Positions 1-11,230 of a stretch of DNA of 64,000 nucleotides are shown here, piece after piece. A program made the translations under genes and the position numbers. The stretch is from Cryptomeria japonica. Its lineage: Eukaryota; Streptophyta; Pinopsida; Cupressales; Cupressaceae. Within the stretch, counting starts at the first letter, position 1. The number at the start of each line of letters is the position of its first letter. The DNA is taken from assembly GCF_030272615.1 (NCBI RefSeq), contig NC_081415.1, positions 505,067,373 to 505,131,372 on the forward strand. The letters run 5' to 3'. Under the pieces are notes generated by a model. It saw only the letters and a program-made list of their open reading frames with translations. It did no database searches and had not been told where the DNA came from.

Positions 1-4
1 TTGG

Positions 5-1132
5 TTGAAAGAAAGAGATAGAAATACCAAGTTTTTTCATGCTTCAGCAAAAGCAAAGAGTGCAGCAACCTCCATCTTCTCAATTAATGATGTTGTCACA
101 GGTAACCCACAATCAAATGCTAAGGCTATTCAAGAAGAAGGTGTCAAATTTTGCAAAACCCTCCTAGCTCCTCCACCCTCTGCAAACCCACCCCATTTGA
201 CCATTAATGTTCATGATGTCCTTGGAGCCATCCCTCATTCTATTTCTCAGCAAGACAATGAGGATCTCATGAAGCCGTTCTCATTAGAAGAAGTGCAAAA
301 AGTGGTTTTCTCATTAGCTCCAGATAAAGTTTCGAGACCTGATGGATTTACTACCCTTTTCTTTCAGAAGTGTTGGGATGTTATTAATCTCGATTTGTTG
401 GCTACACTTGAAGAATCAATGAGTACTTCAGTTTTAAAAATGATTAATGTTATAAACATAGCAATCATCCCTAAAGTTAAGGAACCAAGAACATTTGCAG
501 AATTCAGACCTATTTCATTATGTAATACAATCTATAAAATTCTTACTAAGGCTATCTATCTAAGACTTCAACATCTAATTCCAAAAATAATATCTCTGGA
601 ACAAGGAGGTTTTGTTGAAGGGGCATTAGTAGCTCATAAAATTCTTCACTCAATCCATATATCTCAGTTGTCCTCCTTTATTGTTAAGCTTGACATGATG
701 AAAGCTTATGACAAAGTAGATTGGAGCTTTCTTTTGAAAGTACTGCAAAAATTTGGTTTCTCAGAAAGATGGTGCAAATGGGTCAATTCGTGTATTTTAG
801 GAGCAGCGTTTTCGATCATCATTAATGGGGTTCCAACGAGATTCTTTTCAGCTACCCAAGGAGTTAGACAAGGAGACCCTTAATCTCCCTTCTTCTTTAT
901 TATCATGGCTGGAGCATTTAGCAGATTAATCATATCTAATAATGTAAAGGGTAACTGGCAGGGTGTTCACATCCCAAGAACTAATATTTCAGAGACACAC
1001 TATTTGCAGATGACTCTCCTGTATGGTAAGTCCTCTATTTCAGAAGCCACTCACATGAAGAAAGTTTTGGAAGCTTATACATCAATTTCAGGTCAGAAGA
1101 TTAATGCTCTAAAATCGAAGATATATATCTTT
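5..1132 (+). pseudogene. LINE A reverse transcriptase, fingers and palm
   Basis: The frame opens at base 2 with the RT lead-in (GDRNTKFF-like: ERDRNTKFFH), then APDKVSRPDGF (usual consensus KAPGPDGF), FRPISLCNTIYKILTK, the first catalytic Asp in KLDMMKAYDKVDW, and GVRQGDP. A stop at 881-883 replaces the Leu of GDPLSP and the same frame resumes. The second catalytic box, FADD, lies at 1003-1014 in another frame, bracketed by small compensating deletions. These are family motifs of plant LINE RTs. The coding stretch ends at the LTR insertion and resumes in frame at 4950. Non-functional. Confidence 0.9.
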
Positions 1133-1189
1133 TGTGAGGCCCTACCCCAACTCATCCTAACATTTCAGTTATTTTCATGTTGAGACTAC

Positions 1190-1345
1190 TATGGATGCTT
1201 TATTTTTATGCATTATGGATTTAGAACTTATATGATTCCATGATTTGGATAACATTGATGTATTTTGATGCTTCATTTCTATGCATTATAGATTTAGAAC
1301 TCTATATGATTCTAGAATAGGATAACTTTGTGATGATGTATGTCA
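1190..1345. repeat. Imperfect ~75-bp tandem duplication
   Basis: Two adjacent diverged copies near the left end of the 3.8-kb insertion share the core ATGCATTAT, then GATTTAGAACT and TATATGATTC. Copy 1 starts about 1193 and copy 2 about 1268. Confidence 0.7.
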
Positions 1346-3895
1346 TTATTGGATTTGCAGGACTTTACTATGTTGATAGAAATAGGATGCATGTCTTATG
1401 TATAGATCAAAATTATGAGGATTATGATAATTACTTATGTGGATTTATTTTGATACAAGATATATTGGTTTTGTTTAATGTCAATTGTATGCAGAGTGGT
1501 TGACGTGTATTCGTATTCATGTGTTTAAATATTCTATGAGGTTATTTGGAAGTACTGATGTGTAATTGAGATGCGCAGGAAAATTATCTAAGTGACCATG
1601 GAAACATTATGGAGAACCAAACCTAGACCTATGTACGTTCGTAAAACCAGGGGTTGTCTATTTGGAGAGACAACACCCCGTATGTATCATATTTTATTTG
1701 TGAAAGTAAATGTTGCATGTGTGTTAAATTGAATTATTAATTTGTGTAAATCCAACAACAGACAAATTTCATGTGTAATTTTGTAAAATATTTTATTGTG
1801 TCACTTGACACGTGTTGATTTATGTCTTGATTTTTGACTTGTCTCTTGGAGGGAGTTGTTTCAACCATAGCTTTTTCAAACATTTGAATGTGGTTCTAAA
1901 TTTTCCTTGGGTAGAGAGTCTTTGGAGTAGTCAACTCAGGTTTGACCCGAAAGTTAACTTCAGATGGGTTTATAAGGGGTCAAATGGACTCCTAGGGGTA
2001 GTTTAAAAGTGTTTCCTAAAGTCCATAAGGTATACCTATGGGTTAGGAGAATTTTTAGGCATGTGTTTACTCCCATGTGACTGTTTAGTCACCTCAAAAA
2101 GTGAGTTTCCTAAAGTGAGCGAAAATTCAAAATTAGAAGGTGCCATCTAGATTAAATAACTTTCTTTTTTGATGTGAGATCCTTTTTCCACTTCTCTTAC
2201 TTTTTTCTTTTTTTCAGTTTTAGTAACCTGTGAGAACTCTCACTGAGGTCTTTTTAGGCAAAAATGAGAGACTTTGTGGGTAATCACCCACTCTCCATTT
2301 TTGAAGATCATGCAATTTTGAAAAGAATAGTTTTGGGATAGAATTTTGGCGAGGTGTAGAAGGAAGAATTGTGGAATTGGGCTGCTCATTCTCAAACTAG
2401 TTCTAGCAAACCTTTGAGTAGATTGAAGGTTGGTTCATCTTCTCCTTTTTGTTTCTTTTTACGTTGCATGTTTATGTTGGAAAGATTGTTTGTATGTAAA
2501 AGTTGTTTCTTTTATTTTCTTTTGTGAAAATTATTATGTGACCTATCTGTTACTTCTTTTATGCATTTTCTTGTGATTTGGGAGTAACCAAGGCCTTCTA
2601 CTCTTGGGAGAGTAGGATGGTCTTGTGGGTGGTAGAAGTTTGACAGCCCTCGAGTGAGAGGCTCTCATTTGGGGGTCATAAGGGGAGAAAGTATGACATG
2701 AATGCCTTGGGGGGCATAAAGATGTGAAGTTAATGAACTTATAATATATCTTTGTTTGCCATGAGGTGGTTTTGTGATCTACCATTCTTGCAGTCTCCTC
2801 AGGGTATTTGGTCCATTACCACCCATGTAAAATCATCACATTTTGTGATGAAGTGTAGTCTTGGTTGGGAAAGTGTTGTGTGTTTTTCCCTTGCTTGTTG
2901 TGTTTGCATGTGTGTAACCTGTCTAGGGCTTGGTTCTCCAAGCTTGGGGGTGGCTTCTAGTAAGGCTAGACTGGAAGGTGAGCACTCCATGGTCAAAGCC
3001 TTATGATTTATTTGCAGGATTGTTTAGAAAGAAAAGAAAAAAACAAACTAGGAGTTGCTAGATTTACTTGATTTGCAGAAAAAGATTAGGGGATGGGATA
3101 TTTTATATTTTAGTTGCAGCAATAAAAAATTAAAAAAAGCTATATGTTGTATTTACTTTGAAAAAAAAAAAAATGTATCTATTTTATTTAAAGTCCTCAT
3201 TTAATAGAAATGAGAGACTAGTTGGGTATCTCACCCATTTGAAATGTTGACTATATTATATTCTTAATATGTCTTAAAGAAATGCATTATTCTATTAAGT
3301 GATTATTGCAAAAAAATGAAATGTGTATTTCTAGATTAAGTCCCTATAGTTCTGAAAATAATATTTGTTGTGTATATGTTATTTTGAAAATCAATAAATT
3401 CATTTTATCCCCTTATGCATTTGAAATATTGGAAAAGAATGAAATAGAAAAGTATGTATGTTAGTAAGCTGGAAATAAAACATTTAGTCCTATTTATGGA
3501 AGTTCTAAATGCAAATATAGTTAATTAGCCATTTAGTATGAGCACTAATGTTGCATGTGGTAGTTTAATTAATTATGTTATTTTTCCCTTGATTTATTGC
3601 AGAAAGTAAATCTAAAATTAATAGTCTATCTCTAAAATTAGCAACTAGATTGTCCCAAAGAAAAAAGAAAGCATTATTTAAACCTGTTAAATATTGTTAA
3701 ACTGCTTTATGTGATTTTTTAAAATTTTTTTCTTGAAAAATAGAAAAATAAACAGATTGTTTAAAGTAAATAAAAATAATATACCTCTATTTCTATGATG
3801 TCAATATTTTATTATTTTTGCATAGCTTAGGAGGTTAAGAAAATAAATCCATTTTAAGGTAAATCTAAATTAAATCTACCCCTAAGCTATCATGA

Positions 3896-3960
<65 letters not shown>

Positions 3961-4170
3961 CCACTGCAAGCCGCGTCTCGCAGGGACGCTACGACGTCTC
4001 TGCGGACCGCGACCCGCAATGGCACCGACAGTGCTGCTGCGACGGTCACGCCCTCTCCGTTGCCCTACGGCCCCCAATAAACCCTCGGCTCTGCAAACAA
4101 ATAAAGGCCGCCATGGTAAAATCCAGCCCTGCAAGCAAATAAGAACAAACCCTAACCCGGTTCAGGTTAG
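3896..4170. repeat. (TA)n(GA)n microsatellite next to a GC-rich block
   Basis: A TA run (about 3896-3911) passes into about 22 GA units (3912-3957). It is followed by a GC-rich segment to about 4080, strikingly different from the AT-rich surroundings, then AACCCTAACCC near 4148. All lies inside the 3.8-kb insertion. No convincing ORF; it may be promoter or leader sequence of the LTR. Confidence 0.75.
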
Positions 4171-4949
4171 GGTAGCTAGATTTGTAAATAAAAAAATTTA
4201 GGTTGTAGTTTTTGTCTTAAAATATCATGTTCGTTTAGGGTTTTGTTTTGTTGTTGGTATATATTAAATTTTAATTAGGTTAAATGGGGGATTTTTATAA
4301 TAATGTATGTTGGAAAATAAATATCCTCACATATAAATATATATGCGTAAAATAAATCTAACTTTAGTTTGATTATTTTATTTGTACATTCATATTTTAT
4401 TTACGATTATATAAACCGTTAAATAAGATGATTTAAAATTTAAAATACTTATGAAGTTTAGTCTTTTAGAAAATTTTATAACAAATTTGGTAAGTTATTT
4501 TGGCTATGGGGAATTATTTTTAGTCCACCTAGATATAGGTTTTTGAGATTAAACTTTATAAAACAATTTTCATTATAAGTATTGTTAAAATAAATCGTGG
4601 GATTTAAAAATCCAATTGCTAGAGTTAATTTAATTAATTCCTACAATAATTTTTTTTTTTTAAATTGAGATTAATAATATCCCTTGTCAATTAATTTAGG
4701 GGTTTTTGCCTAAATGAATTTATTATTTATTAAACTGATGAGGTAATAATAAATTCTTTTGGAGAGTTAATATTCCGCATTTAATTTAAATTATTTTTGC
4801 TTACTCGAGTTAGTGGTTAGAGTTAACTCAAAACATAGTTAAGACAAAACTTGATAGTGCGTTTCATATTAGCAGATTTTATGTTATTAGATTGTTATTT
4901 CAAAAAAATTTATCCCGTTCGTGCCCAAAAGTTTAAGCATGACATCTTT

Positions 4950-5357
4950 AATACTAGAAGTGATGTTAGAAGAAAGATTACAAAAATCCTCAGATTCAAG
5001 ATAGAGGAGTTACCTTGCACATATTTAGACATTTCTTTTTTCATGGGACCAAACAGGGCTTCCTATTGGAAAAATATTATTGAAAGGATTAAAGCTAGAG
5101 TTTCAGCTTGGAAAGACCGGTGGCTTTCTCTTTCAAGTCGCATCCTCCTCATAAAAACTATCCTAACTGTCATACTAAATTATTACATATCTGTGCTTAA
5201 AGCTCTTAAATCAATCATCACTCAGATTGAGAAAATCATTAGGAACTTCCTTTGGAAAGGTAACATATCTCAAGAGAAGAAGATCCCCCTAGTTTCTCTT
5301 AGTAACATGGCCATTGAAAGGCATTCGGGAGGGGGTAGGTTTTCAGGATGTCACTAA
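4950..5357 (+). pseudogene. LINE A reverse transcriptase, thumb region
   Basis: Directly after the TSD the LINE frame continues with NTRSDVRRK, then CTYLDI (usual CxYLGIP), ASYWKNIIERIKARVSAWK, WLSLSSRILLIKT and IIRNFLWKG. These are standard post-catalytic motifs of plant LINE RT. A +1 frameshift within about 5315-5330 moves the protein into the next frame (REGVGFQDV). The ATG at 4851 in the same open stretch lies inside the inserted LTR and is not a real start. Confidence 0.88.
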
Positions 5358-6366
5358 GTGCAATAAAGCTTTTGGAGGAAGATTGGTGTGGAAAATGTAT
5401 TCTAAGCCCAACACAAAATGGTGCCAAATAATGCAAGCTGAATACTTGGACTCAACTAACCCCATTAGAATTCTCACTATCTCTAACCCTCCAGAAGGGT
5501 CTGTTATGTGGAATTTCATGATATCCTCTAGGGAAGTAATAACTTCATATATCTCCTGGCAAGTGCATAATGGAGATTCGATACATTTTTGGAACGACTT
5601 TTGGAATGGATATATCCCACTATATCAACTGCAACATTTGGAGGATGTAATTCCAATTGTCATTAGTGCTTGGGGTGATAAATTAATTGACTATATTAGT
5701 GGTGTTGAAATACATTCAGGGAAAATAATTTGGAAACATTTTTCAGAGATCCTTGTTGATGACAATCATAAGAGAATAGCTTTCTTGTCAAATAAGGAAG
5801 ATAAAATCATTTGGGCTCCATCCAAAGAAGGTAATTACTTAGTTAAGTATGGATACAAGTCTCTACAACATATGGTGAACCAACACTAGAATTAGAGAGC
5901 ATATTCTTTTTGTTGGAATTATATATTTTTGCCAAAAGCAGAATGTTTTTCTTGGTTGGTTCTGCAAAAAAAGATTCTAACTAGTGACAAACTTGATAAG
6001 TTGCAAATTGCTCAACCTTTTTTGTGTGTCCTTTGTGGTCAAGAAATTGAAAACATTAATCATTTATTCCTTCAGTGTTCTTTTTCTTGTCAATGTTAGC
6101 TCTTTATTATGAATAAATTGGAACTCTCAATGCCCCTGCCAAGTTCTATTTGGGATTTGTTCCAATCATGGCCAACCCTTTTCAAGTCTTCCCTTTTTTC
6201 TTGCATATGGCAAATTATCCCAACGACAGTCCTGTGGTCAATTTGGTGGGAGAGGAACAAAAGAATTTTAAGAAAAAACTACTTTTATAGAGAAAGTCCT
6301 CGAGGGTTTAGAAAAATCTATCTCAGAATTTGTAAATACATATGTGCAAAGGTATTTCAGTTGTAG
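5314..6366 (+). pseudogene. LINE A linker and zf-RVT zinc-binding region
   Basis: One frame runs from GVGFQDV through FGGRLVWKMY and HFWNDFWNG to KEGNYLVKYGYKSL, meets stops at 5887-5889 and 5893-5895, then gives the zf-RVT core: WNYIFLPKAECFSWL, then CVLCGQE and HLFLQC. A stop lies at 6097-6099, after which LWSIWWERNKR is readable to 6366. The Cys/His pattern is the one that follows the RT in plant LINEs. A frameshift leads into RNase H. Confidence 0.85.
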
Positions 6367-7003
6367 CTCAATTTTCACTTCATGGGATGCATATATAGTT
6401 AAGAAATGGAAGTTGATTTGTATTCCCACTGCTAACTGCTCTTCATCTAACAATCCATTAAAAATTGATAGATCTTGTGTTGTCTGGCATCCTCCTCTGT
6501 GTAACTTTGTAAAAATAAATTTTGGCGACTCTTCACAAGGTAACCCAGGTGACTCAAGGGCTCGAGTGTGTATTAGAGATCATTGTGGGGACCTGAAAAC
6601 CTTCAAATCCTCAATCTTGCCCCCAGGAACCAATGACATGGTGGAAGCCCAAGCATTGTTGCTTGGTTTGACACTTGCTAAGAAGTTGGATTTTCCAAAA
6701 GTTCATGTTGAAGAGGATTCTACTATTATAATTAATGCATGCAAACATAGAAAATCCTTCAATTGGCACATTCATTATGTGTTAGCTCAAGTTTGGGATC
6801 TATTGGATTCATTCGCAGAAGTCCACTTGTCGCATACGCTCAGAGAAGGGAATAAATTAGCGGACAAGCTAGCAAATTTGGGGTGTGATGGGATAGAGGT
6901 TGATTCAGCTAAAGATGACCGTGTTTTATTCCAAATCCTCCCCCAATTAGATGACATCATCAAAGCCAAGTCAAGTATGGGAAAAGGAGTTTTAAACCAT
7001 TAA
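6344..7003 (+). pseudogene. LINE A RNase H (RVT_3) domain
   Basis: A 219-codon open frame. VKINFGDSSQGNPG is the first active-site block, with the usual FDGS order changed to FGDS. VEAQALLLGL carries the Glu, VEEDSTIII the second Asp, and LREGNKLADKLANLG the last Asp. RNase H removes RNA from RNA/DNA hybrids during retrotransposition. It is the least damaged part of LINE A, but the displaced first Asp argues against activity. The upstream ATG at 6344 lies in overlapping zf-RVT sequence and is probably not a real start. Confidence 0.88.
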
Positions 7004-7387
7004 TGATTTAATCTTTATAATATATGCCACTTGAATCCTATTTATTCTTCATAGATTGGAAATCATGCAACTTGTTCTACTCACTCGCATTCTCTACGGT
7101 TGCATGTGCGAGCAAGTACTTTTAGTTTAATTGGCGGCTAAGAGATGGGAACCTTGGCACACTCATTACCGTTGCCTCGTGCAAAGGCATGGTTTCGGCC
7201 TTCACAATCTTCAATAATCGATCTCATACTCTATTTTTTCGCTTTCATTGTCATTGTTATGCAGATATTTATTACACCTGTAATCCTACATACATGTGGT
7301 TGATTCATCATCATTAATCGGTAGTTCTCAACATTTACTACTTGCATCCGTTTTAGTCTCTACACTCAATTAAGGGTTCCAAATTAG
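7004..7387 (+). other. Intergenic part of LINE A 3' region
   Basis: About 380 bp between the RNase H stop and the next readable frame. Mixed composition; I see no ORF, repeat or structural motif. Confidence 0.5.
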
Positions 7388-8135
7388 TCCAGCCTTCAGG
7401 TAGGGTTCGGTTGCAAGTGTGAAATGCTTCCTATCAACACAAGGGACATGCAGAGTAACAATTTTTTTCTCACTTGCAGAAGAGAACACATGGAGTATAT
7501 GTCACACAACTTCAAAGTCAACATCTCTGTGGAAGAATGGGAACGTCCGTTCATAGATAATATCTCAGATGACCAACTTGGGCAAGTTTTCCTCACTCAT
7601 AGTTATTAGGTCCGAAAGAGCATCAAACGTTTAATTCGGGAAGAAATCTTGTTTCCCCAAGCAAGCAGGCTCATATTTCCTTCACATTTGGTTTCAATCT
7701 TCCTCTCGAATGCTCTAGATATGTTACAATCTCTTTCATTGTTGGAGATCATTGCCAGTAAAGTTGTTAAGGAGGCTTTTATGCCTAATAATAAACTCCT
7801 TGCAGTCCAGAAGTACGACCTCTAGGAGGGTCAAGCACATGTTGGTGGCCTCTTCCCACGTCAATTCCTCCTCAACCGACTTGAGTTCCTTTCAATTTAT
7901 GACAATATTAAAAACACTCTGGAGTTGCAAAATTTCATATACATTCAGAGAGCTTTGAACAAACATCACAGAGTTATTGGGCATGAGATGATAAGCATGA
8001 TTAAGTAGAAGGTGAATGCACTTCTTATCTTACTTAGTGCTCCTCATGTACATGCACAGATCCCTCCTCATCAACCTTCAACCTCTCAGGTCACTCATTT
8101 TTCTCTACTAGATCTCAATTCTCTACCAGTGTAAC
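7388..8135 (+). pseudogene. Decayed ORF3-like segment after RNase H in LINE A
   Basis: A single frame from 7388 to a stop near 8134 is readable for about 245 codons with only three internal stops (7607-7609 and near 7822 and 8005). Legible parts include FKVNISVEEWERPF, DDQLGQVFL, SIKRLIREEI, LLEIIASKVVKEAF and ALNKHHRVIGHEMI. I do not recognise the family. The equivalent place in LINE B (30650-31190, other strand) has a similar order: F-V near W, then IGQLFL, then VKKII. A shared segment in two independent LINEs suggests a genuine third ORF or domain. A captured host exon is the alternative. Confidence 0.5.
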
Positions 8136-9003
8136 AACACGGGGAGATGTTGAATTTGCCTCCACTTCTCATGAGCCTGTTGTTCATGTAGGCACCTAGC
8201 CCTTCAAATAGCTAGATGAGCATGAGATGGTTCCAGTAGCAATGGTGGAATAAGCTTGTGTCTATTTCCTTTTTTGGATCTCTAAGAGTAAATCGATGGT
8301 CATTTTGCTACAACTTTTCAAATCTCTGTATGGATTTCAATGGCCAATTTTGGCAATGTAATACTTATCAATCAATGTGTAGCAAGATTAGGTAAAAAGG
8401 TTAGCGTTTTGGTATTTGAGTTCCAGTATAACACAACCGGTTACGATGGCATTTTCTTCAGTGGACCGGTATACACATCTGCTCACTGGTAATTTCATAC
8501 CGATATTCACATTTGCTCACCAGTAACAGGTGTTAGTCTCTTCAGTTAATTCAACCGGTATAACAATACTGGTAGTGGAGACATTTTGTCAATCAACTGG
8601 GTAGTACCGGTAATGGATTCTCTTTTATGAACTGGTTAATAGGACAGCATACAAGTATTAAAGTTCTGGTATAACACAACTGGTAACCGATTGTGGCAAC
8701 TCTACGGTGTTCCGACAACCAGTATTTTGCTTCTCAAGTTTCATGATAACCAGTTGTAGGGGTAGTTTTTAAGGTTTCTTTTAGATTTGTCTCGACCCGC
8801 TACTCTCAATTTGGGCCTCTATGAAGTTTGTACTATGGGCAGGTCCTATCTTTCTCTTCGGATCTTTGGGGGGTTCCTTCTTATAGCCCCAATTTCTCTT
8901 TGTTCACTGTATCTGAGCAAGAATATAAGGTTTTCTTCCTTCTTGAATCAATTATCTTATTAATATATATTTATCAGTGGCTTGCCACTTTTGCTTAAAA
9001 AAA
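8136..9003 (+). other. LINE A 3' untranslated region and A-tail
   Basis: Non-coding. Between about 8405 and 8765 variants of ACCGGTA / ACTGGTA / ACCAGTA recur roughly ten times with CAACCGGTATAAC-like context. The last 200 bp end with TTAATATATATTTATC, GTGGCTTGCCACTTTTGC and an A-run at 8997-9003, the kind of ending plant LINEs show. Confidence 0.7.
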
Positions 9004-9479
9004 TAATTAGTCTTAATGGATTTTTTTGCTTTGGTGAAGAGTTTAATAGAAATATTAAATTATAGTAATATCTTAATAATAATTTAATATTGATTACAAT
9101 ATCATAATATAATAATATAATAACTTTTAAATGGAATAATAAGCAAATATGATATCTTTAGACATACTTTACCTATATTTCTCTAAAAATAGGTATACTA
9201 GTTTTATTGACTCATAAGCACGTCAAATTAAATGTCTTTCATTTTTATTAACACATATTTTAGCTAGTTTTTATTACACATGTTTTAACAACCATATGTG
9301 ACTATAATGCACCTCAATGTGATAATGAATTTCCAAGTAACATATTTCACACAAAACAAAAAATAAACACATGCCATAGTTTAACCACACATGAAATAAA
9401 CATGCAAATTTATTTGAACACATGGAGTTTATCCAAACATAACAAATATAAACATGTTTCACAAAACAAATACTTCAAA
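9004..9479. other. AT-rich sequence without recognisable feature
   Basis: Poly-A/T-rich, rich in AATAT and TTTAATA. No supported gene. From about 9280 it begins to resemble the following tandem repeat (CACACA, AAACATG words). Confidence 0.6.
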
Positions 9480-11010
9480 CACACACGAAGTAAACACTAA
9501 TTTCAATTATGTCGAAGTACAAACACACACACAAAGTGAATCCCAAAGTTCAACACTTTCCACACTAGTTCAACGATACACCATATGTAATTGTCAAAGT
9601 TAATACACTCTTCACACAAAATGAATGTGAAATTTCAAACATACACACACATGTTAAAGTACAAACACAACAAAATAGTTGTCCAAATTAAAACATATTT
9701 CATACGTAGTTTATTCAAACATACACATACACATGTCAAAGTACAAACACAACAAAATGGTTGTTAAAGTTATAATATATTTCACACAATGTTCTTTCAC
9801 ACATGTAGTTTGTTCAAACAAACACTTCACACATACAAAGTAAATGTTAAAGCTTAAATATACAAAAACATAGTTAAAAAAACATACCAAACTACTTTGA
9901 AAAGGTTTTAGCAAAAAGTAAACATATTTCACACATGTAGTTTGTTCATTTCGCACATGCAGTTTATTCAAACAAACACTTCACACATATACAAAGTAAA
10001 TGCTAAAGCTTTATAATATACAAAACATAGTTCAAACATACCAAACTAGAAGAACACAAAAGTAAACACTTAAGTTAAAACATATTCACACAATGCAATT
10101 TGTTTAAACAAACACTTCACACATATACAAAGCTAAAGCTTTAATATACAAAAACATAGTTCAAACATACCAAATTACAAGAACACAAAAGTAAAGACTT
10201 AAAGTTAGAAAACATTTCACACAATGTTTGTTCATTTCGCACATGTAGTTTGTTCAAACGAATACTTCACACAAATACAAAGTAAATGTTAAAGCTTAAA
10301 TATACAAAAACATAGTTCAAACATACCAAACTACAAGAAAACAAAAGTAAACACTTAAGTTAAAACATATCTCACACAATGTAATTTGTTCAAACAAATA
10401 TTTCACACATATACGAAGCTAAAGCTTTAACATACAAAAACATAGTTCAAACATACCAAACTACAAGAACACAAAAAGTAAACACATTTGACACAATGCA
10501 CATGTAGTTTGTTCAAACAAATACTTCACACAAATACAAAGTAAATGTTAAAGCTTAAATATACAAACACACAAAAGTGATGCATGCCCAATTTGAAAAA
10601 TTCTTACAAAAAGTAAACACTTAAGTTAAACATGTCAAAGCTAGGACATTCTTAATATAAGATAAACATTAAAATTCAAACTCATGCACATGCTTAAGTA
10701 GAAATGCAACAAAGTGGTTGTCGAAGTTAAAACATGTCAAAATACAAATAACTTCAGCAACACAAAAAAGTAAATACTTAAAACATGTCAAAGTACAAAT
10801 ATAACAAATGTGAGTTGTCATAGTTCAAATATACAGCATAGGTGAATTTCAAAGTTAGTACATTTTTAATATAAGATGAACATAAAAATTCAAACTCACA
10901 CATGCTGAAGTAGAAATGCAACAAAGTGGTTGTCGAAGCTAAAACAAATTTAACATATAGTTTGTTTGTTTCACACATAATTTGTTCAAATACACTATTC
11001 AAATATATAC
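9480..11010. repeat. Diverged tandem repeat, units of about 120-155 bp
   Basis: The phrase TAGTTTGTTCAAAC followed by CTTCACACA, ACAAAGTAAATG, AAGCTT and ACATAGTTCAAACATACCAA recurs at about 9806, 9961, 10096, 10246, 10382 and 10504. A second sub-repeat (ATAAGATAAACAT ... GCAACAAAGTGGTTGTCGAAG) appears at about 10640 and 10850. Copies are degenerate and unequal in length. ORFs on the minus strand here are accidental. Looks like a local minisatellite or the body of a satellite-rich element. Confidence 0.75.
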
Positions 11011-11230
11011 GAAATAAATGCTAAAGTTCAAAGACATTCCATGCAACATTATTTCAATTCACACATATCTTGTTAAAACATACACTTCACATATACCTTG
11101 TTCAAAAATAAAATAAAATAACTTATACAATAAAAAATAATATAAAAATCAACACAGAAACATTAGGCTTGAGGAGGAGGCCAATTCAACCCCTCCAAAA
11201 TAAATTATTTTTATTAAACAAATTTCATTT
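11011..11230. other. AT-rich spacer
   Basis: No gene or motif seen; contains AATAAAATAACTT-like A-rich stretches and a short GGAGGAGG word. Confidence 0.5.

Larger units (their letters stand above)
1128..4949. mobile_element. 3.8-kb LTR-ended insertion in LINE A (probable solo LTR), with TSD
   Basis: The element runs 1133-4944. It starts TGTGAGGCCC and ends CATGACA, so it has TG...CA ends, and is flanked by TCTTT at 1128-1132 and 4945-4949. Removing it with one TSD copy rejoins the LINE RT frame (KIYIF then NTRSD). There is no long ORF, no primer-binding site and no second copy of either terminus inside, so a solo LTR is the simplest reading. A length of 3812 bp is long for an LTR; a non-autonomous element is the alternative. 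Parent family not recognised. Short ORFs within it (for example 2543-3006) look accidental. Confidence 0.8.
1..9003 (+). mobile_element. LINE A: L1-type non-LTR retrotransposon relic, 5' end outside window
   Basis: Seen: reverse transcriptase, zinc-binding zf-RVT region, RNase H, an extra decayed ORF, and a terminal stretch ending in GGCTTGCCACTTTTGC plus a short A-run at 8997-9003. Domain order matches plant L1 LINEs that carry a C-terminal RNase H. The element is split at 1133-4944 by an LTR-ended insertion; without it about 5.2 kb of LINE is in the window. Frames are broken by a stop at 881-883, indels around the FADD box, a shift near 5315-5330, stops at 5887-5889 and 6097-6099, and a shift near 6344-6366. 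It is therefore inactive. Being 5' open at base 1, its own target duplication cannot be tested. Confidence 0.88.

Noticed and set aside
5-883. Treating the first ORF as a host gene
   Set aside because: Its motifs are LINE reverse transcriptase and the frame is open at the window edge, so its ATG is not a real start.
2543-3006. Overlapping ORFs of 65-84 codons on both strands
   Set aside because: No family resemblance, mutually overlapping, and inside the non-coding 3.8-kb insertion.
2752-3006. Secreted-protein-like ORF with Cys-rich stretch
   Set aside because: Short, no homologous pattern, and overlaps an equally long antisense ORF.
4140-4180. AACCCTAACCC and TTAGGGT words resembling telomere repeat
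   Set aside because: Only one or two degenerate units, inside an LTR-ended insertion; not a telomeric array.
9274-11002. Minus-strand ORFs rich in Cys, Phe, Tyr and Val
   Set aside because: They follow the tandem repeat unit and recur with it; accidental translation.
9480-11010. Possible CRISPR-like array
   Set aside because: Eukaryotic context, repeats are diverged, unit length varies from about 120 to 155 bp and there are no distinct spacers with constant repeats.
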